Source of the DNA: Chryseobacterium ureilyticum
Lineage (GTDB): Bacteria; Bacteroidota; Bacteroidia; Flavobacteriales; Weeksellaceae
Reading direction: 5' to 3'
Length of the DNA stretch: 64,000 bases
NCBI RefSeq assembly: GCF_900156735.1
Contig: NZ_FTOL01000001.1
Location: 868,001 to 932,000 of the forward strand
Numbering within the stretch: the stretch's first letter is position 1; each line of letters opens with the position of its first letter. This document shows positions 46,795 to 56,004 of the stretch, in pieces. The position numbers and the translations under genes are program-made. The notes beneath the pieces were generated by a model that was given only the letters and a program-made list of their open reading frames with translations, did not search any database and was not told the DNA's origin.

Positions 46795-47652
46795 TTATTT
46801 CCTTCCAAAAATAAACCTGTCGTTTTCAGATAAGTCTTTTAATAACTGTGAATCAGAGAAATAATGATATAATTCTAACGTTTCAGGTCCTAATTTTTGA
46901 TTGATTTCCAAAAACAAAAGTCCATTATCATGTAAGTGGTTCCTGGAATCTTCTGCAATTTTTCTGTAAAAGATCAAAGAATCAGAAGTAGGAGAGAAGA
47001 GTGCCATTTTAGGTTCAAATTCTTTTACGGAATCTGCAATTTCAATTTCTTCTTCAATTCCGATATAGGGCGGATTGGAAATGATAACATCATAATGATC
47101 AGTCAGTTCAAAATTAAGATAATCAGCATGAATGAATTTTATTTCTAGCTGATGATATTCTGCATTTCTTTGGGCTGTTTTCAATGCTTTTTCAGAAAAA
47201 TCGATTGAAGAAACGTCAGCATTAGGAAAGTACTTCTTTAAAACTAAGGGAATCACACCGCTTCCTGTTCCGATATCCAAAATTTTTAAAGTGTCATTAG
47301 TCGCTTTTAAAGCTTGTAACTTCTTAATTTCACGGATGGCTATTTCAAGGAGTTCTTCCGTTTCAGGGCGAGGAATTAGAACATTTTCATCAACGAAGAA
47401 CTTCATTCCGTAAAATTCTGTTTCACCCAAAATCTGTAAATAAGGCTTTCCTGTTTTTAATTCTGAAATAATCTGATTGAACTTTTCCTCATTCTCTGAA
47501 GAAATTTCCTCATCTGCCGACCGGCGTTGCTGAATATTATTTAACCCTAAGATATGTTCCGCAAACCTCTGAAAGATAAATGCATTTTCTGATTCGGTAT
47601 ATACTTCCGAAAGATGTGTTGAGAAGTTTTTTTTTAGCTCTGCTATCGTCAT
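46795..47652 (-). CDS. prmC: Release factor glutamine methyltransferase PrmC
   Basis: 285 aa. N6-glutamine methyltransferase that modifies the GGQ motif of RF1 and RF2. The SAM motif DIGTGSG is at 126-132, and NPPY at 193-196 is the signature for glutamine or adenine amino methylation. The N-terminal helical release-factor-binding domain is present. It follows the lipoprotein gene by 5 nt. Confidence 0.95.
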   Translation of the reverse strand: MTIAELKKNFSTHLSEVYTESENAFIFQRFAEHILGLNNIQQRRSADEEISSENEEKFNQIISELKTGKPYLQILGETEFYGMKFFVDENVLIPRPETEELLEIAIREIKKLQALKATNDTLKILDIGTGSGVIPLVLKKYFPNADVSSIDFSEKALKTAQRNAEYHQLEIKFIHADYLNFELTDHYDVIISNPPYIGIEEEIEIADSVKEFEPKMALFSPTSDSLIFYRKIAEDSRNHLHDNGLLFLEINQKLGPETLELYHYFSDSQLLKDLSENDRFIFGRK

Positions 47653-47657
47653 TGTAT

Positions 47658-49499
47658 TTAATAAAACATTTCTGTTTTCTTACTTTTTAATTCAATTGAA
47701 TTTTCTCCTACCTGAAAACTGTCCATTAAAGGAGGAGTGATTTTTTTATTAATTTTTTCTTTCCAGCTTCTTTCTTTCACTGTATTATTTTGATCACAAT
47801 CTTCAGATGAATATTCAAATATAGCATCACCTGTAGAAATATTATAATCCAATGACTGGAAATAATCACATGGTGCACCAAAATTGATAGATGCTCCAAT
47901 CAGGTGCCAATTGTTGTTTTGAAATCTGTACCTGTGGGTGTAATGCCATTTCTGACGGCTTCCTCCGAAATGGTCAACGATAATGGTTTTGTTTTTTATA
48001 CTGATGCCTTCATAAGGATTTCCCATCATCCCGCCGTGTTCGGTAGAAAGAATAGGATTCGTGGATTGGTGCCACAATACCCAGGTTTCCCCCTCTTTTT
48101 TATAAATGGCTAAACTTTGAGCAAATCCCAGCTCACCCTCCATTGGCGTTTCATAAACACAAACGGCTTCCTCTTCAGGACTGTTGTCCAGATTTCCAAA
48201 CGCTTTATCTTTTAAAGTCCAGAATTTTGGAGTGAATTCTTCAAGGGTCTTTGCCTTCTTTACTGTAATTTCAGCATCAAAGTTTCCGGTTTCTACGGCT
48301 TCCTGGAAAGCATCTATTTTACTCTGCTTTTCGTTGGATACCTTAGGAATATTCGTTCTGATGTGGTCTGCATCTTTTGGGAATTCAGGGAGTGTAAAAC
48401 TTCTTGGCTTAGAATTCGAATCGTAATATTTTATCTCACGATATTCATAATCAATAAGTTTCTTTTTATCATAGACTCCTTGGTTAGAATCCTGTCTGTA
48501 ATACTTCTTGGAGATCCAGTTTCCCTGTTGATCATAAACATAATCAAAAGATTCTATGGATAAAGGATTTCCTGTATATTCTATGCTTTGTTCAAAAATA
48601 ATATTATCATGATCATCATACCTTCTGGTCGTCTTGGTAGATTTTTCTGTTCCAAGCATATGGTATTGCTGTTCAATACGTTCCAGATAATCGTTAGAAT
48701 AATAATATTCTGTTTTATTTTCCAAAGAATGATGATTAGCAAACCAGATTTCCGAAAGAAGATAGCCCTTTTTATCGTAGCTGAAAGTCACGTCCCTGTT
48801 TTTAATAACATAGTCTTTAATGTCAACAGGTTTATAAGAACCATTCATCCACTTGTAACGGTGAATTTTTGATTGGTATAAAGGTGTCTTTTTGGTAAGA
48901 AAAGGAAATTCAAAAGTATATTCCTCTTCAGGATTGGCTAAAGAATCGTAGCTGTAATCAATGATTTTTACTATTGTCTTTTTTGCCTCCGAAGAATAGT
49001 TGTACTTTGTATATCCTTCATAGATAAATGATTTCTTATCATCTATTTTATAATCTATTTCTTCCTGAAGATGATTCTCCTTATTATAGAAAAGCCAGTT
49101 ATAGCTGTTTGTACTATGATCACCAGATTCTTTAAGAACGAGAAGATCATTTTTATAATGAAATTTTTCTATAACAGAGTTGTCATCGTAATGATATTTT
49201 CGATACAGTTTTCTGCCATCCGGAAGATATTCTGTATAAGATTCCTGAAGGTAGGAAAGCCCGTCTTTATTTATGGAATTACGGTCTTTTTGTTCTGCTT
49301 TTTTAAACTTTGTAACAGAAAAAATATTTTTTGCTACAAAGTTTATTGAATCGTTATATTGACTGTTAAAAGTATGATTATCAAGAGATCCGTTTAATGA
49401 AGTTGTTTTCTCTTGGGCACAACTGATCACAAAACTTATTGAGAAAACAAGTTGGATTGCTTTTGGAAATACAGTATTTCGGATCTCTGAATTATTCAT
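47658..49499 (-). CDS. YD-repeat-like lipoprotein
   Basis: 613 aa. Lipoprotein signal with lipobox VISC (Cys27). Residues about 60-370 hold tandem tyrosine-rich strands of the YD type (YHYDDNSVIEKFHYKND, FDYVYDQQGNWISKKYY). The last 220 residues form a separate domain (LDNSPEEEAVCVYETP, HGGMMGNPYEGISIKNKTIIVDHFGGS). It is not a full Rhs protein, as core and tip motifs are absent. The gene starts directly after the yaaA stop with no gap. The function is unknown. Confidence 0.7.
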   Translation of the reverse strand: MNNSEIRNTVFPKAIQLVFSISFVISCAQEKTTSLNGSLDNHTFNSQYNDSINFVAKNIFSVTKFKKAEQKDRNSINKDGLSYLQESYTEYLPDGRKLYRKYHYDDNSVIEKFHYKNDLLVLKESGDHSTNSYNWLFYNKENHLQEEIDYKIDDKKSFIYEGYTKYNYSSEAKKTIVKIIDYSYDSLANPEEEYTFEFPFLTKKTPLYQSKIHRYKWMNGSYKPVDIKDYVIKNRDVTFSYDKKGYLLSEIWFANHHSLENKTEYYYSNDYLERIEQQYHMLGTEKSTKTTRRYDDHDNIIFEQSIEYTGNPLSIESFDYVYDQQGNWISKKYYRQDSNQGVYDKKKLIDYEYREIKYYDSNSKPRSFTLPEFPKDADHIRTNIPKVSNEKQSKIDAFQEAVETGNFDAEITVKKAKTLEEFTPKFWTLKDKAFGNLDNSPEEEAVCVYETPMEGELGFAQSLAIYKKEGETWVLWHQSTNPILSTEHGGMMGNPYEGISIKNKTIIVDHFGGSRQKWHYTHRYRFQNNNWHLIGASINFGAPCDYFQSLDYNISTGDAIFEYSSEDCDQNNTVKERSWKEKINKKITPPLMDSFQVGENSIELKSKKTEMFY

Positions 49500-50258
49500 T
49501 TATCTTGTAAAAACTAATCTTGTATCAGTAGATTTTTCTTCATTGATTCTGTAACCTTCATAATTAAAAGCTTTTACATCGTTGAGAGTTTGAGCGTTGG
49601 TTTCTGCACAGAATCTCACCACAAGTCCTCTTGCATGTTTTGTATAAACAACAATGGTTTTTAATTTTCCGTCTTTTAATTCATAGAAATCAAAATCTAC
49701 CACTGTATGATTCAGTTTTTTTCTATCGATTACTTTTCCATATTCATTGCTGGCAAGGTGAAGTAGGATTTCTCCTTTTTTCATTTCAGAATTCAATTGT
49801 TCCGTTATTTTTTCTCTCCAGAATTCATAAAGATTTTTGTATTGCTCAAATGCAAAAGGACGTCCCATTTCCAATCTGTAAAGCATTACTTTATCTGATG
49901 GCTTTAATAATCCGTATAATCCGGATAGCATTCTGTAGTTTTTTTGCAGATAATCTACTGCATCTTTATCCAGCGTTTTAGCATCCAGACCTCTATATAC
50001 TTCTCCTGTAAATGCAAACATAGCAGGTGCAGACTCTTTTGCGGTAGGTTTTGATTTCCATTTTTGGTTTCTTTCCCAGTTCTCATCCGCCAGTTTAGGC
50101 GATATTTCCATTAATTCGGAAAGATATTTTGGAGATTTTTCTTTTAAGTAAGATTGTATAAAAGCTGCTTCTTCAATGAATTTAGGGCTCGTAGATTTCA
50201 ATAGTTCCGTTGAATTTTCTACATTCATTAATTTGGCAGGTGATGTAATAATTTTCAT
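49500..50258 (-). CDS. yaaA: Peroxide stress protein YaaA
   Basis: 252 aa from the ATG at 50258 (MKIITSPAKLM); an in-frame ATG at 50291 would extend into the preceding gene. The family is recognised by ITSPAK, YRGLDAKTLDKDAVDYLQKNYRMLSGLYGLLKPSD and RLEMGRPF. In E. coli, YaaA limits free iron and oxidative DNA damage. It begins 4 nt after the CPBP gene stop. Confidence 0.95.
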   Translation of the reverse strand: MKIITSPAKLMNVENSTELLKSTSPKFIEEAAFIQSYLKEKSPKYLSELMEISPKLADENWERNQKWKSKPTAKESAPAMFAFTGEVYRGLDAKTLDKDAVDYLQKNYRMLSGLYGLLKPSDKVMLYRLEMGRPFAFEQYKNLYEFWREKITEQLNSEMKKGEILLHLASNEYGKVIDRKKLNHTVVDFDFYELKDGKLKTIVVYTKHARGLVVRFCAETNAQTLNDVKAFNYEGYRINEEKSTDTRLVFTR

Positions 50259-50262
50259 AGTG

Positions 50263-50973
50263 TTAAAATACAGATAAGTGTTTAATATCAATAAAGTTCA
50301 TAATCATCATCGATACAAAATCAATCATAAAATGACAGATGATCAGAATTTTAATATTTGAATATAATTTATAAAATATAGCAAAAACGAGCCCTATAAA
50401 GAAAGGAATGATAACCTGTCCTACGGTTCCGTAAGTGCTGTGCAAAATTCCAAACAGAATTGCGGAAATCAATATACCTGTAACAGGGCTGTTGTATATT
50501 TTTTCAACTCTAGGCTGAATGTATCCGCGCATCAAAAGTTCCTCTACAGCACCAGCCGTTATGCACGTAAAAATAATTAAAAAATAATTGTTTTTAAAAA
50601 TTGATGTAAGTTCAAAAAGCTTCTCACTGGGCTTTTCCTGAATTAAATACATAAATACAGCATTGAGAATCACTCCTCCAATGGTACAGATAAAATATAA
50701 AATCAGAACAGCTCTGATATAGAAACTTAAAGAATACTTCTTTTCTTCCTTCAGTAGAAACGGTTTCCTTTCAATAAAGAAATTGTACAGAAATATAATG
50801 AGTAAAGCACTCCATATTGCGATCCTGCTTAGAAAAAAAGTGTAAGAAGTAATAGCTTTTATTCCTGTAACTATATTAATAACTGAAAAAGCATAAAGCA
50901 TCAGCTCTATCAGTATAACAAACGTGAGCAGAATCCCTATGGAATATTTTCCACTAAGACTAATATCCTTCAA
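50263..50973 (-). CDS. CPBP-family intramembrane metalloprotease
   Basis: 236 aa, about seven hydrophobic segments. Active-site motifs are EELLMRG (Glu144, Glu145, Arg149), FGILHSTYG (His178) and a final HFMIDF. Such CAAX-type or bacteriocin-processing proteases act within the membrane; the substrate is not known. Confidence 0.9.
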   Translation of the reverse strand: MKDISLSGKYSIGILLTFVILIELMLYAFSVINIVTGIKAITSYTFFLSRIAIWSALLIIFLYNFFIERKPFLLKEEKKYSLSFYIRAVLILYFICTIGGVILNAVFMYLIQEKPSEKLFELTSIFKNNYFLIIFTCITAGAVEELLMRGYIQPRVEKIYNSPVTGILISAILFGILHSTYGTVGQVIIPFFIGLVFAIFYKLYSNIKILIICHFMIDFVSMMIMNFIDIKHLSVF

Positions 50974-50989
50974 AGTTTAATTGCTTAAA

Positions 50990-51601
50990 TTAAATCGTTC
51001 CTTTTCCCTGACGAATGATTTCCGGCTCTCCTGAAGTAAGATCTACAATGGTAGAAGCTACATTATCTCCATACCCTGAATCAATCACAATATCTACCAG
51101 ATGATCATATTTTTCAGCAATAAGTTCTGGATCGGTAGAATATTCAATAATTTCATCATCATCCCTGATGGATGTTGAAGCGATTGGGTGTCCCAGTTTT
51201 TCAACAATAAGCTGTGGAATTGGGTGATCAGGAACACGAATACCAATTGTTTTATGTCCTTTATAAGCTAAGGGTAAACTTTTGTTTGCCTCAAGGATAA
51301 ACGTGAACGGTCCGGGAAGGTGACTTTTCAGAAACCTGAAAACAGAAGTGTCAATAGGTCTTGTAAAGTCGGAAAGGTGACTCAAATCATTACAGATTAT
51401 TGAGAATTTTGACTTTTCAAGCTTTAATTTTTTAAGCTGAGCCAGTTTTTCCATGGCTTTTATATCAAAAATATTACAGCCTAAGGCATAAATTGTATCT
51501 GAAGGATAGATAATCAATCCACCATTGTTTAATGTTTTAATAACCTCATTCACAAGATTTTCCTGAGGGTTGTCCGGATAAATTTTTAATATCTTTGCCA
51601 T
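50990..51601 (-). CDS. L-threonylcarbamoyladenylate synthase (Sua5/YciO/YrdC)
   Basis: 203 aa from the ATG at 51601 (MAKILKIYPDN), which sits just after a promoter box. Family motifs: GGLIIYPSDTIYALGC, PGPFTFILEA, KTIGIRVPDHP and PIASTSIRDDD. The TsaC reaction makes threonylcarbamoyl-AMP for tRNA t6A; at this length it could also be the YciO-type paralogue. First gene of the six-gene leftward operon with prmC. Confidence 0.88.
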   Translation of the reverse strand: MAKILKIYPDNPQENLVNEVIKTLNNGGLIIYPSDTIYALGCNIFDIKAMEKLAQLKKLKLEKSKFSIICNDLSHLSDFTRPIDTSVFRFLKSHLPGPFTFILEANKSLPLAYKGHKTIGIRVPDHPIPQLIVEKLGHPIASTSIRDDDEIIEYSTDPELIAEKYDHLVDIVIDSGYGDNVASTIVDLTSGEPEIIRQGKGTI

Positions 51602-51605
51602 AAAA

Positions 51606-51613
51606 CAAAGATA
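51606..51613 (-). promoter_or_regulatory. -7 promoter box (TATCTTTG) abutting the tsaC-like start
   Basis: Exact TAnnTTTG match on the minus strand, with four T between it and the ATG. It predicts a leaderless message for the operon. Confidence 0.55.
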
Positions 51614-51683
51614 CAAATAATAAAATAGTTTTCATAAAAGTCCTTTATTTAAAAGAAAAATTAGGATTTGTAGAAAATATTCG

Positions 51684-51691
51684 TACCTTTG
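51684..51691 (+). promoter_or_regulatory. -7 promoter box (TACCTTTG) of the tRNA array
   Basis: Exact TAnnTTTG match ending 11 nt before the first tRNA. Confidence 0.65.
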
Positions 51692-51702
51692 CAATCCAAT
51701 AT

Positions 51703-51775
<73 letters not shown>

Positions 51776-51814
51776 CTAAGTTAAGTGCTTTCGGTAAGCA
51801 CTCTAAAAATACAC

Positions 51815-51887
<73 letters not shown>

Positions 51888-51926
51888 CTAAGTTAAGTGC
51901 TTTCGGTAAGCACTCTAAAAATACAC

Positions 51927-51999
<73 letters not shown>

Positions 52000-52037
52000 C
52001 TAAGTAAGTGCTTTCGGTAAGCACTCTAAAAATACAC

Positions 52038-52110
<73 letters not shown>

Positions 52111-52148
52111 CTAAGTAAGTGCTTTCGGTAGGCACTCTAAAAATACAC

Positions 52149-52221
<73 letters not shown>

Positions 52222-52228
52222 CTAAATT

Positions 52229-52263
52229 AAAATCGGTATAACGACAGTTATACCGATTTTTTT
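52229..52263 (+). terminator. Terminator of the tRNA array
   Basis: Stem AAATCGGTATAAC / GTTATACCGATTT with a GACA loop and a run of seven T. Confidence 0.9.
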
Positions 52264-52621
52264 ATGTCTACATTACTTGAAATTTTGAAGAACGAATACA
52301 GTATTGATATAGCAGAATTATCTCAATGAAATTATCTAAAAAAATTCAGGAAAGACACATAATAATATAAAGTAGTGTTGTTTTCACTTTTTGAAGTTCT
52401 TAAAACAAATGATAAAGGAATTGATACTACTGAAGTAAATAGAAGGAATTATTTTTCTACCAAATTTAAAGAAGTAAAAGAAGCTTTGAAACTTGGAGAG
52501 GACTATTCAAAATTTTTGGAAGAAAATAAACACGAGGAGATTTGATGCACTCAATGTTTTCATTTACCACAATAATGGTAAATTGAAATATGGAAAAGTT
52601 GGGAGCAGAATTTCAAAATAA
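52264..52621 (+). pseudogene. Decayed protein fragments downstream of the tRNA array
   Basis: Short frames with protein-like content: MSTLLEILKNEYSIDIAELSQ (from 52264), VLFSLFEVLKTNDKGIDTTEV...FLEENKHEEI (52375-52545) and, in another frame, TRRFDALNVFIYHNNGKLKYGKVGSRISK ending 52621. None has a complete gene structure. The middle one could be a small intact ORF from the GTG at 52375 (56 aa). I do not recognise the proteins. They look like remains of genes once inserted beside the tRNAs. Confidence 0.5.
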
Positions 52622-52650
52622 AATCACCTTATATGAGGTGATTTTATTAT
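52619..52650. terminator. Hairpin terminator, probably for the leftward gene at 52676
   Basis: Stem AAATCACCT / AGGTGATTT with T-rich flanks on both strands. Confidence 0.65.
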
Positions 52651-52675
52651 TTCAAAAAATTAGTTGTATGTATCT

Positions 52676-53074
52676 TTATTCGATCTCATTTCTAAAAACT
52701 AATATTATTGATAGTATTGAACTGACAATAAAAAGTAGTGAAGGAATAATAAACCAACTATCTATTCTTTTATAATTACTTGGATCATATACTCCAGTTA
52801 GAAAAATTAAAGTTATAAATAGACTTATAAAACAAAATGTCAAAAGATATCTGTCTTTATATTTCTGACATGATAAAAATACTATAAAAGTTCCTATAAG
52901 AAATATCATTCCTAAGCCTTCCCATAAAATTCCATATTCTGGGTTTAAAATATCAGAAATAAATTGATATACTGACATAAATATAATTCCTATATTTAAT
53001 GTACCATGTTGACTTATACCTTGTGTAAGTAAAAAGGCAATTATTGCGATAATTTTGAGAATCTTTACAATCAT
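52676..53074 (-). CDS. Four-helix membrane protein, candidate immunity protein
   Basis: 132 aa with four hydrophobic segments (IIAIIAFLLTQGISQ, GLGMIFLIGTFIVFL, LLTFCFISLFITLIFL, PSLLFIVSSILSIILVF). The start overlaps the stop of the toxin-like fragment by one base (TAATG), which indicates translational coupling. The position after a toxin-like fragment and the membrane topology suggest immunity; that is inference. Confidence 0.55.
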   Translation of the reverse strand: MIVKILKIIAIIAFLLTQGISQHGTLNIGIIFMSVYQFISDILNPEYGILWEGLGMIFLIGTFIVFLSCQKYKDRYLLTFCFISLFITLIFLTGVYDPSNYKRIDSWFIIPSLLFIVSSILSIILVFRNEIE

Positions 53075-53412
53075 TATTTACAATTTCTTTTAGTTTGAGG
53101 AGCTTTTCCGTTTGTGCTTGTAGCACCAGGTTGTATGCTATTTGAAAACGAAGTTGGTGTATCAATACTTATCGGATTCATGGGAACACCTACATTATTC
53201 AGTACAATTATCGCGAAATCAACACAATTATTAAATCTTAGATCATAATTAGTGTTTGCAAAAGCAGTAGATGTTTTAATAATTTCCTGAAGTTGTGCAG
53301 GTGTAATATTTCCTATATTCCAAGCGTTAGTATACGAATGTCCACTATCATTACCCATTTGCCCAGGACCTATTATTTTTTCTAATCCTGAATTTTTAGG
53401 ATAAAAAGAATT
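53074..53412 (-). pseudogene. Toxin-tip-like fragment with NCVDFA motif
   Basis: About 94-110 residues. The protein-like frame extends upstream of the ATG at 53358 to about 53412 (NSFYPKNSGLEKIIGPGQMGNDSGHSYTNAW). It contains FNNCVDFAIIVLNNVG, a Cys motif of papain-like or NlpC-like amidase tips, and an upstream GHSYTN where a His would lie. It looks like the C-terminal end of a larger toxin that lost its body. It lies 2 nt after a GLPGLI gene and is coupled to the membrane protein downstream. Confidence 0.5.
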
Positions 53413-53414
53413 AT

Positions 53415-54236
53415 TTAATATTTGACAATTTTATCTAATTCTATTGGATTATAATTTTTCTTAATGTTTTTTTGGTAATCTTTTATTATTTCTTTTAACC
53501 CTTCTTGAGTTCTTATTTCCTTATCAAAAATTTCTAATCCCCAAGTCCCATCTTTCATATTTTTATACTCATCAAACGGATTATTATAATTATCTAATAA
53601 AAGTTTATTATACCTTTCTATATTTATTTTTAGAGGTTTATTTCCAAAATTATTTTCTACAATATTTTCAGTATTATATTCAGTAACAATTTTCTCTAAT
53701 GTTTCTAAAGAATATTTAAAATTTTTTTTTGTATCCTCAATTTCCATTATTAAACCAGGTAAGCCTTTAAATTTATAGGGACCTTCATTAATTGGTATAT
53801 CTTTACAGAACCATGCTATCCAAATTCTCCCTCCCCAATTAGTTTCAGCTTGTTGAACTTTATAACCATTAAGTTCTTTAGTTAGTTTTGTAATTTTCCA
53901 TTGAATGTTATCTGAAGAAGAATATACGAAATAATTATTTTTTAAACTAAAATAATTTTCATTTATATAGGAGTCTTTCTCTCTTTTTATTATTTGATTT
54001 AAAGGAAAGGATAATGAAATGGTGGAACCTCTTTTATATATTGAATCAGCTTTTAAAAGAGAATGATAATAAAATTTTGTATTTTTTTCTCCTATTTGTA
54101 ATACCATTTTTGATGTATTAGTAATTTCAGAAAGTGAATCTCTTTTATATTTAAAATCATATATCACTCTATATGTCTGAGATTTAATGAAAGATAAAAA
54201 TACAAAGAAGAATAGTATTAATAAATTTTTAAACAT
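53415..54236 (-). CDS. GLPGLI-family secreted protein, copy 1
   Basis: 273 aa with a signal peptide (LLILFFFVFLSFIKSQ). The signature GPYKFKGLPGLIMEIED occurs near residue 155, and WGGRIWIAWFCKDIPI precedes it. This Bacteroidota family of exported proteins has no known function. Composition is more AT-rich than the copies at 61221 and 62884. Confidence 0.9.
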   Translation of the reverse strand: MFKNLLILFFFVFLSFIKSQTYRVIYDFKYKRDSLSEITNTSKMVLQIGEKNTKFYYHSLLKADSIYKRGSTISLSFPLNQIIKREKDSYINENYFSLKNNYFVYSSSDNIQWKITKLTKELNGYKVQQAETNWGGRIWIAWFCKDIPINEGPYKFKGLPGLIMEIEDTKKNFKYSLETLEKIVTEYNTENIVENNFGNKPLKINIERYNKLLLDNYNNPFDEYKNMKDGTWGLEIFDKEIRTQEGLKEIIKDYQKNIKKNYNPIELDKIVKY

Positions 54237-54251
54237 AATAATAAAATTTAA

Positions 54252-54281
54252 TAAAAAAGGATAAAGAATTTTCTTTATCCT
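54252..54281 (-). terminator. Terminator of the small ORF at 54306
   Basis: On the minus strand AGGATAAAG / CTTTATCCT is followed by six T. Confidence 0.7.
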
Positions 54282-54305
54282 AAAAATTCTTAGCTAGAGT
54301 AAAAA

Positions 54306-54446
54306 TTAAGCCGGGCATAAATATTTCGCCATTTTTTTAGCCTTATCATAATCTCCTCCTGGATCTGTATAACAAGATTGTGATACTGTTCCACAAGCTT
54401 TAACCGGATCTAAACTTATATCCATAGGAATCCAACCGCGCGCCAT
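54306..54446 (-). CDS. Small Cys-containing ORF, unknown
   Basis: 46 aa (MARGWIPMDISLDPVK...CPA) with Cys at 18, 25 and 44. It is followed by a clear terminator 24 nt downstream, which argues for a transcribed gene or gene end. It may be the C-terminus of a lost larger protein. No GG leader is present and I do not recognise it. 54447-54611 holds nothing I can identify. Confidence 0.35.
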   Translation of the reverse strand: MARGWIPMDISLDPVKACGTVSQSCYTDPGGDYDKAKKMAKYLCPA

Positions 54447-54611
54447 TAAATGTTTTTAAATTTTCTCTCGAAATTTTTTTTTAATGTTTTCATATTTGTT
54501 TTAATAAACAATACAATTATACATATTCTTTTTTTAATCACTATTGCGGGAATTCGTATTTGCTGATATTTTAATGTTATGATTGATGCATTGTGGTAAA
54601 TCATATTTTTA

Positions 54612-55004
54612 CTAAAAATTATTCCATTGAAAATGCATCCAGTCATAATTTTTTTCTTTTCCTAAAGAGATGAAACCCTGTTTATTAAAAATGTCAATCA
54701 TCGGTTTATATTCCGAACGGGCAAATCTTGCTGTTTTAAAAGTTTCTTTTAATTGATTTCTTTCGGGATCCAAATCAATTGCCAGTCCCCAGGCGTGTAC
54801 AGAATAATTACTCCCACCACGCATTTGCCGAAAATTAAAGCAATCTCCAAATAAATCAATTCCGAGTTCTTGAATTTTTGCTAAACTATAGGTTGTAAGA
54901 ATGTCGTTAAATATTGCTTTCAAAGGCTCTGTTACGCTTACCAATCTAAATAATTCTCGTGGATTTTGTAGATTAGCCAGATGTTTGAAAAAAATAATTG
55001 CCAC
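54612..55004 (-). pseudogene. M15-type endolysin/carboxypeptidase truncated at its 5' end
   Basis: 130 aa. Zinc-site motifs HAWGLAID (His-x6-Asp) and DWMHFQ match L-Ala-D-Glu or VanY-type M15 peptidases, which phages use as endolysins. The only start is a GTG at 55004 that lies inside an arm of the mosaic repeat (copy H). The residues encoded there (MAIIFFKH) are unlike the family. The gene body appears to have been joined to the repeat with loss of its own start and N-terminal region. Confidence 0.6.
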
Positions 55005-55049
55005 GAATTCACGAATTATTTTTTAACAATTTATTCGTGTATTCGTGGC
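55000..55049. repeat. Mosaic palindromic repeat, copy H (beta module only)
   Basis: Left arm GCCACGAATTCACGAAT at 55000-55016 and right arm at 55033-55049 with one substitution. No alpha or gamma module is next to it. Confidence 0.8.
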
Positions 55050-55116
55050 AAAAAATCATACTGTTTCTAGTCTGCAAATTTGGATAAGATATGGGAATCC
55101 AAAAAACTAGAAAATA

Positions 55117-55923
55117 TTAATGGTCTTTCTTTGTTGCTGCAATGGAATAAACCATAGGAATTTTATTATCTAAATGTGAAATCCTATACTTATTGGGTTC
55201 AAATTCTATCGTGTGATTGAAACAGTTATAAGGAGAATAGTCAAACTCATCCAGGCTATTGATTTCTAATCCGTTTTTAATTAAGCTGTTGACAACTTCA
55301 CTTAAATCGTGGTTCCACATCACATAGGATTGGTTGATATCAGCATTTCTGTCTGCATAAGTGCCATTTTCCGTTTCTATAATAGCTCCTGAATTAAAAT
55401 ATCTGTAACCTACTTTTTCAAAATTATCATCGAACATCCATACAACAGGATGGAATTCTACAAAGATGAACTTTCCACCAGGCTTTAAAAATTTTGAGAT
55501 TACTTTTGCCCATTTATCAAGGTCAGGCAGCCAGCCAATAGTTCCATAACTGGTATAAACGATATCAAATTCTCCTTGTAAATGATTAGGAAGATCATAA
55601 ACATCAGAACATATAAACTGAGCATCAGAATTTGCTTCAATAGCAAGTTTATCAGCACTTTCAATAGCTTTATCCGAAAGGTCAATACCTGTAGCTTTTG
55701 CTCCAAGTCTGCTTAGTGAAATGGTATCCTGCCCAAAATGACATTGTAAATGTAAAACAGATTTTCCCTTTAGATCTCCTAATAGATTTAATTCAATTTC
55801 ATTTAAAGAGCTTTTGCCATTCAAGAAACCTTCAACATCATAAAATTCTGATTTTAAATGCGACTCAGTTCTGTTATTCCAGGAATTTTTATTGATTTCC
55901 AGATAATTATTCTCTGTATTCAT
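55117..55923 (-). CDS. Class I SAM-dependent methyltransferase
   Basis: 268 aa. SAM-binding motif VLHLQCHFGQDTISLSRLGA, then GIDLSDKAIESA and YTSYGTIGWLPDLDKWA. Both the QCHFGQD form and the length match a widespread Bacteroidota group of unknown substrate. It is monocistronic with a perfect promoter box. Confidence 0.88.
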   Translation of the reverse strand: MNTENNYLEINKNSWNNRTESHLKSEFYDVEGFLNGKSSLNEIELNLLGDLKGKSVLHLQCHFGQDTISLSRLGAKATGIDLSDKAIESADKLAIEANSDAQFICSDVYDLPNHLQGEFDIVYTSYGTIGWLPDLDKWAKVISKFLKPGGKFIFVEFHPVVWMFDDNFEKVGYRYFNSGAIIETENGTYADRNADINQSYVMWNHDLSEVVNSLIKNGLEINSLDEFDYSPYNCFNHTIEFEPNKYRISHLDNKIPMVYSIAATKKDH

Positions 55924-55942
55924 AGTATTGTTTTTTGTGCCT

Positions 55943-55950
55943 CAAATTTA
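55943..55950 (-). promoter_or_regulatory. -7 promoter box (TAAATTTG) of the methyltransferase
   Basis: Exact TAnnTTTG match on the minus strand, 19 nt before the ATG. Confidence 0.6.
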
Positions 55951-56004
55951 CACAAATTATAAGTAACTCTTTGTTGACTGCAGATTGTAAATAGTTATTT
56001 TATT

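Noticed and set aside
47658..49499. YD-repeat lipoprotein as an Rhs toxin
   Set aside because: Has a lipoprotein signal and no Rhs core motif or variable tip, and it sits in a housekeeping operon.
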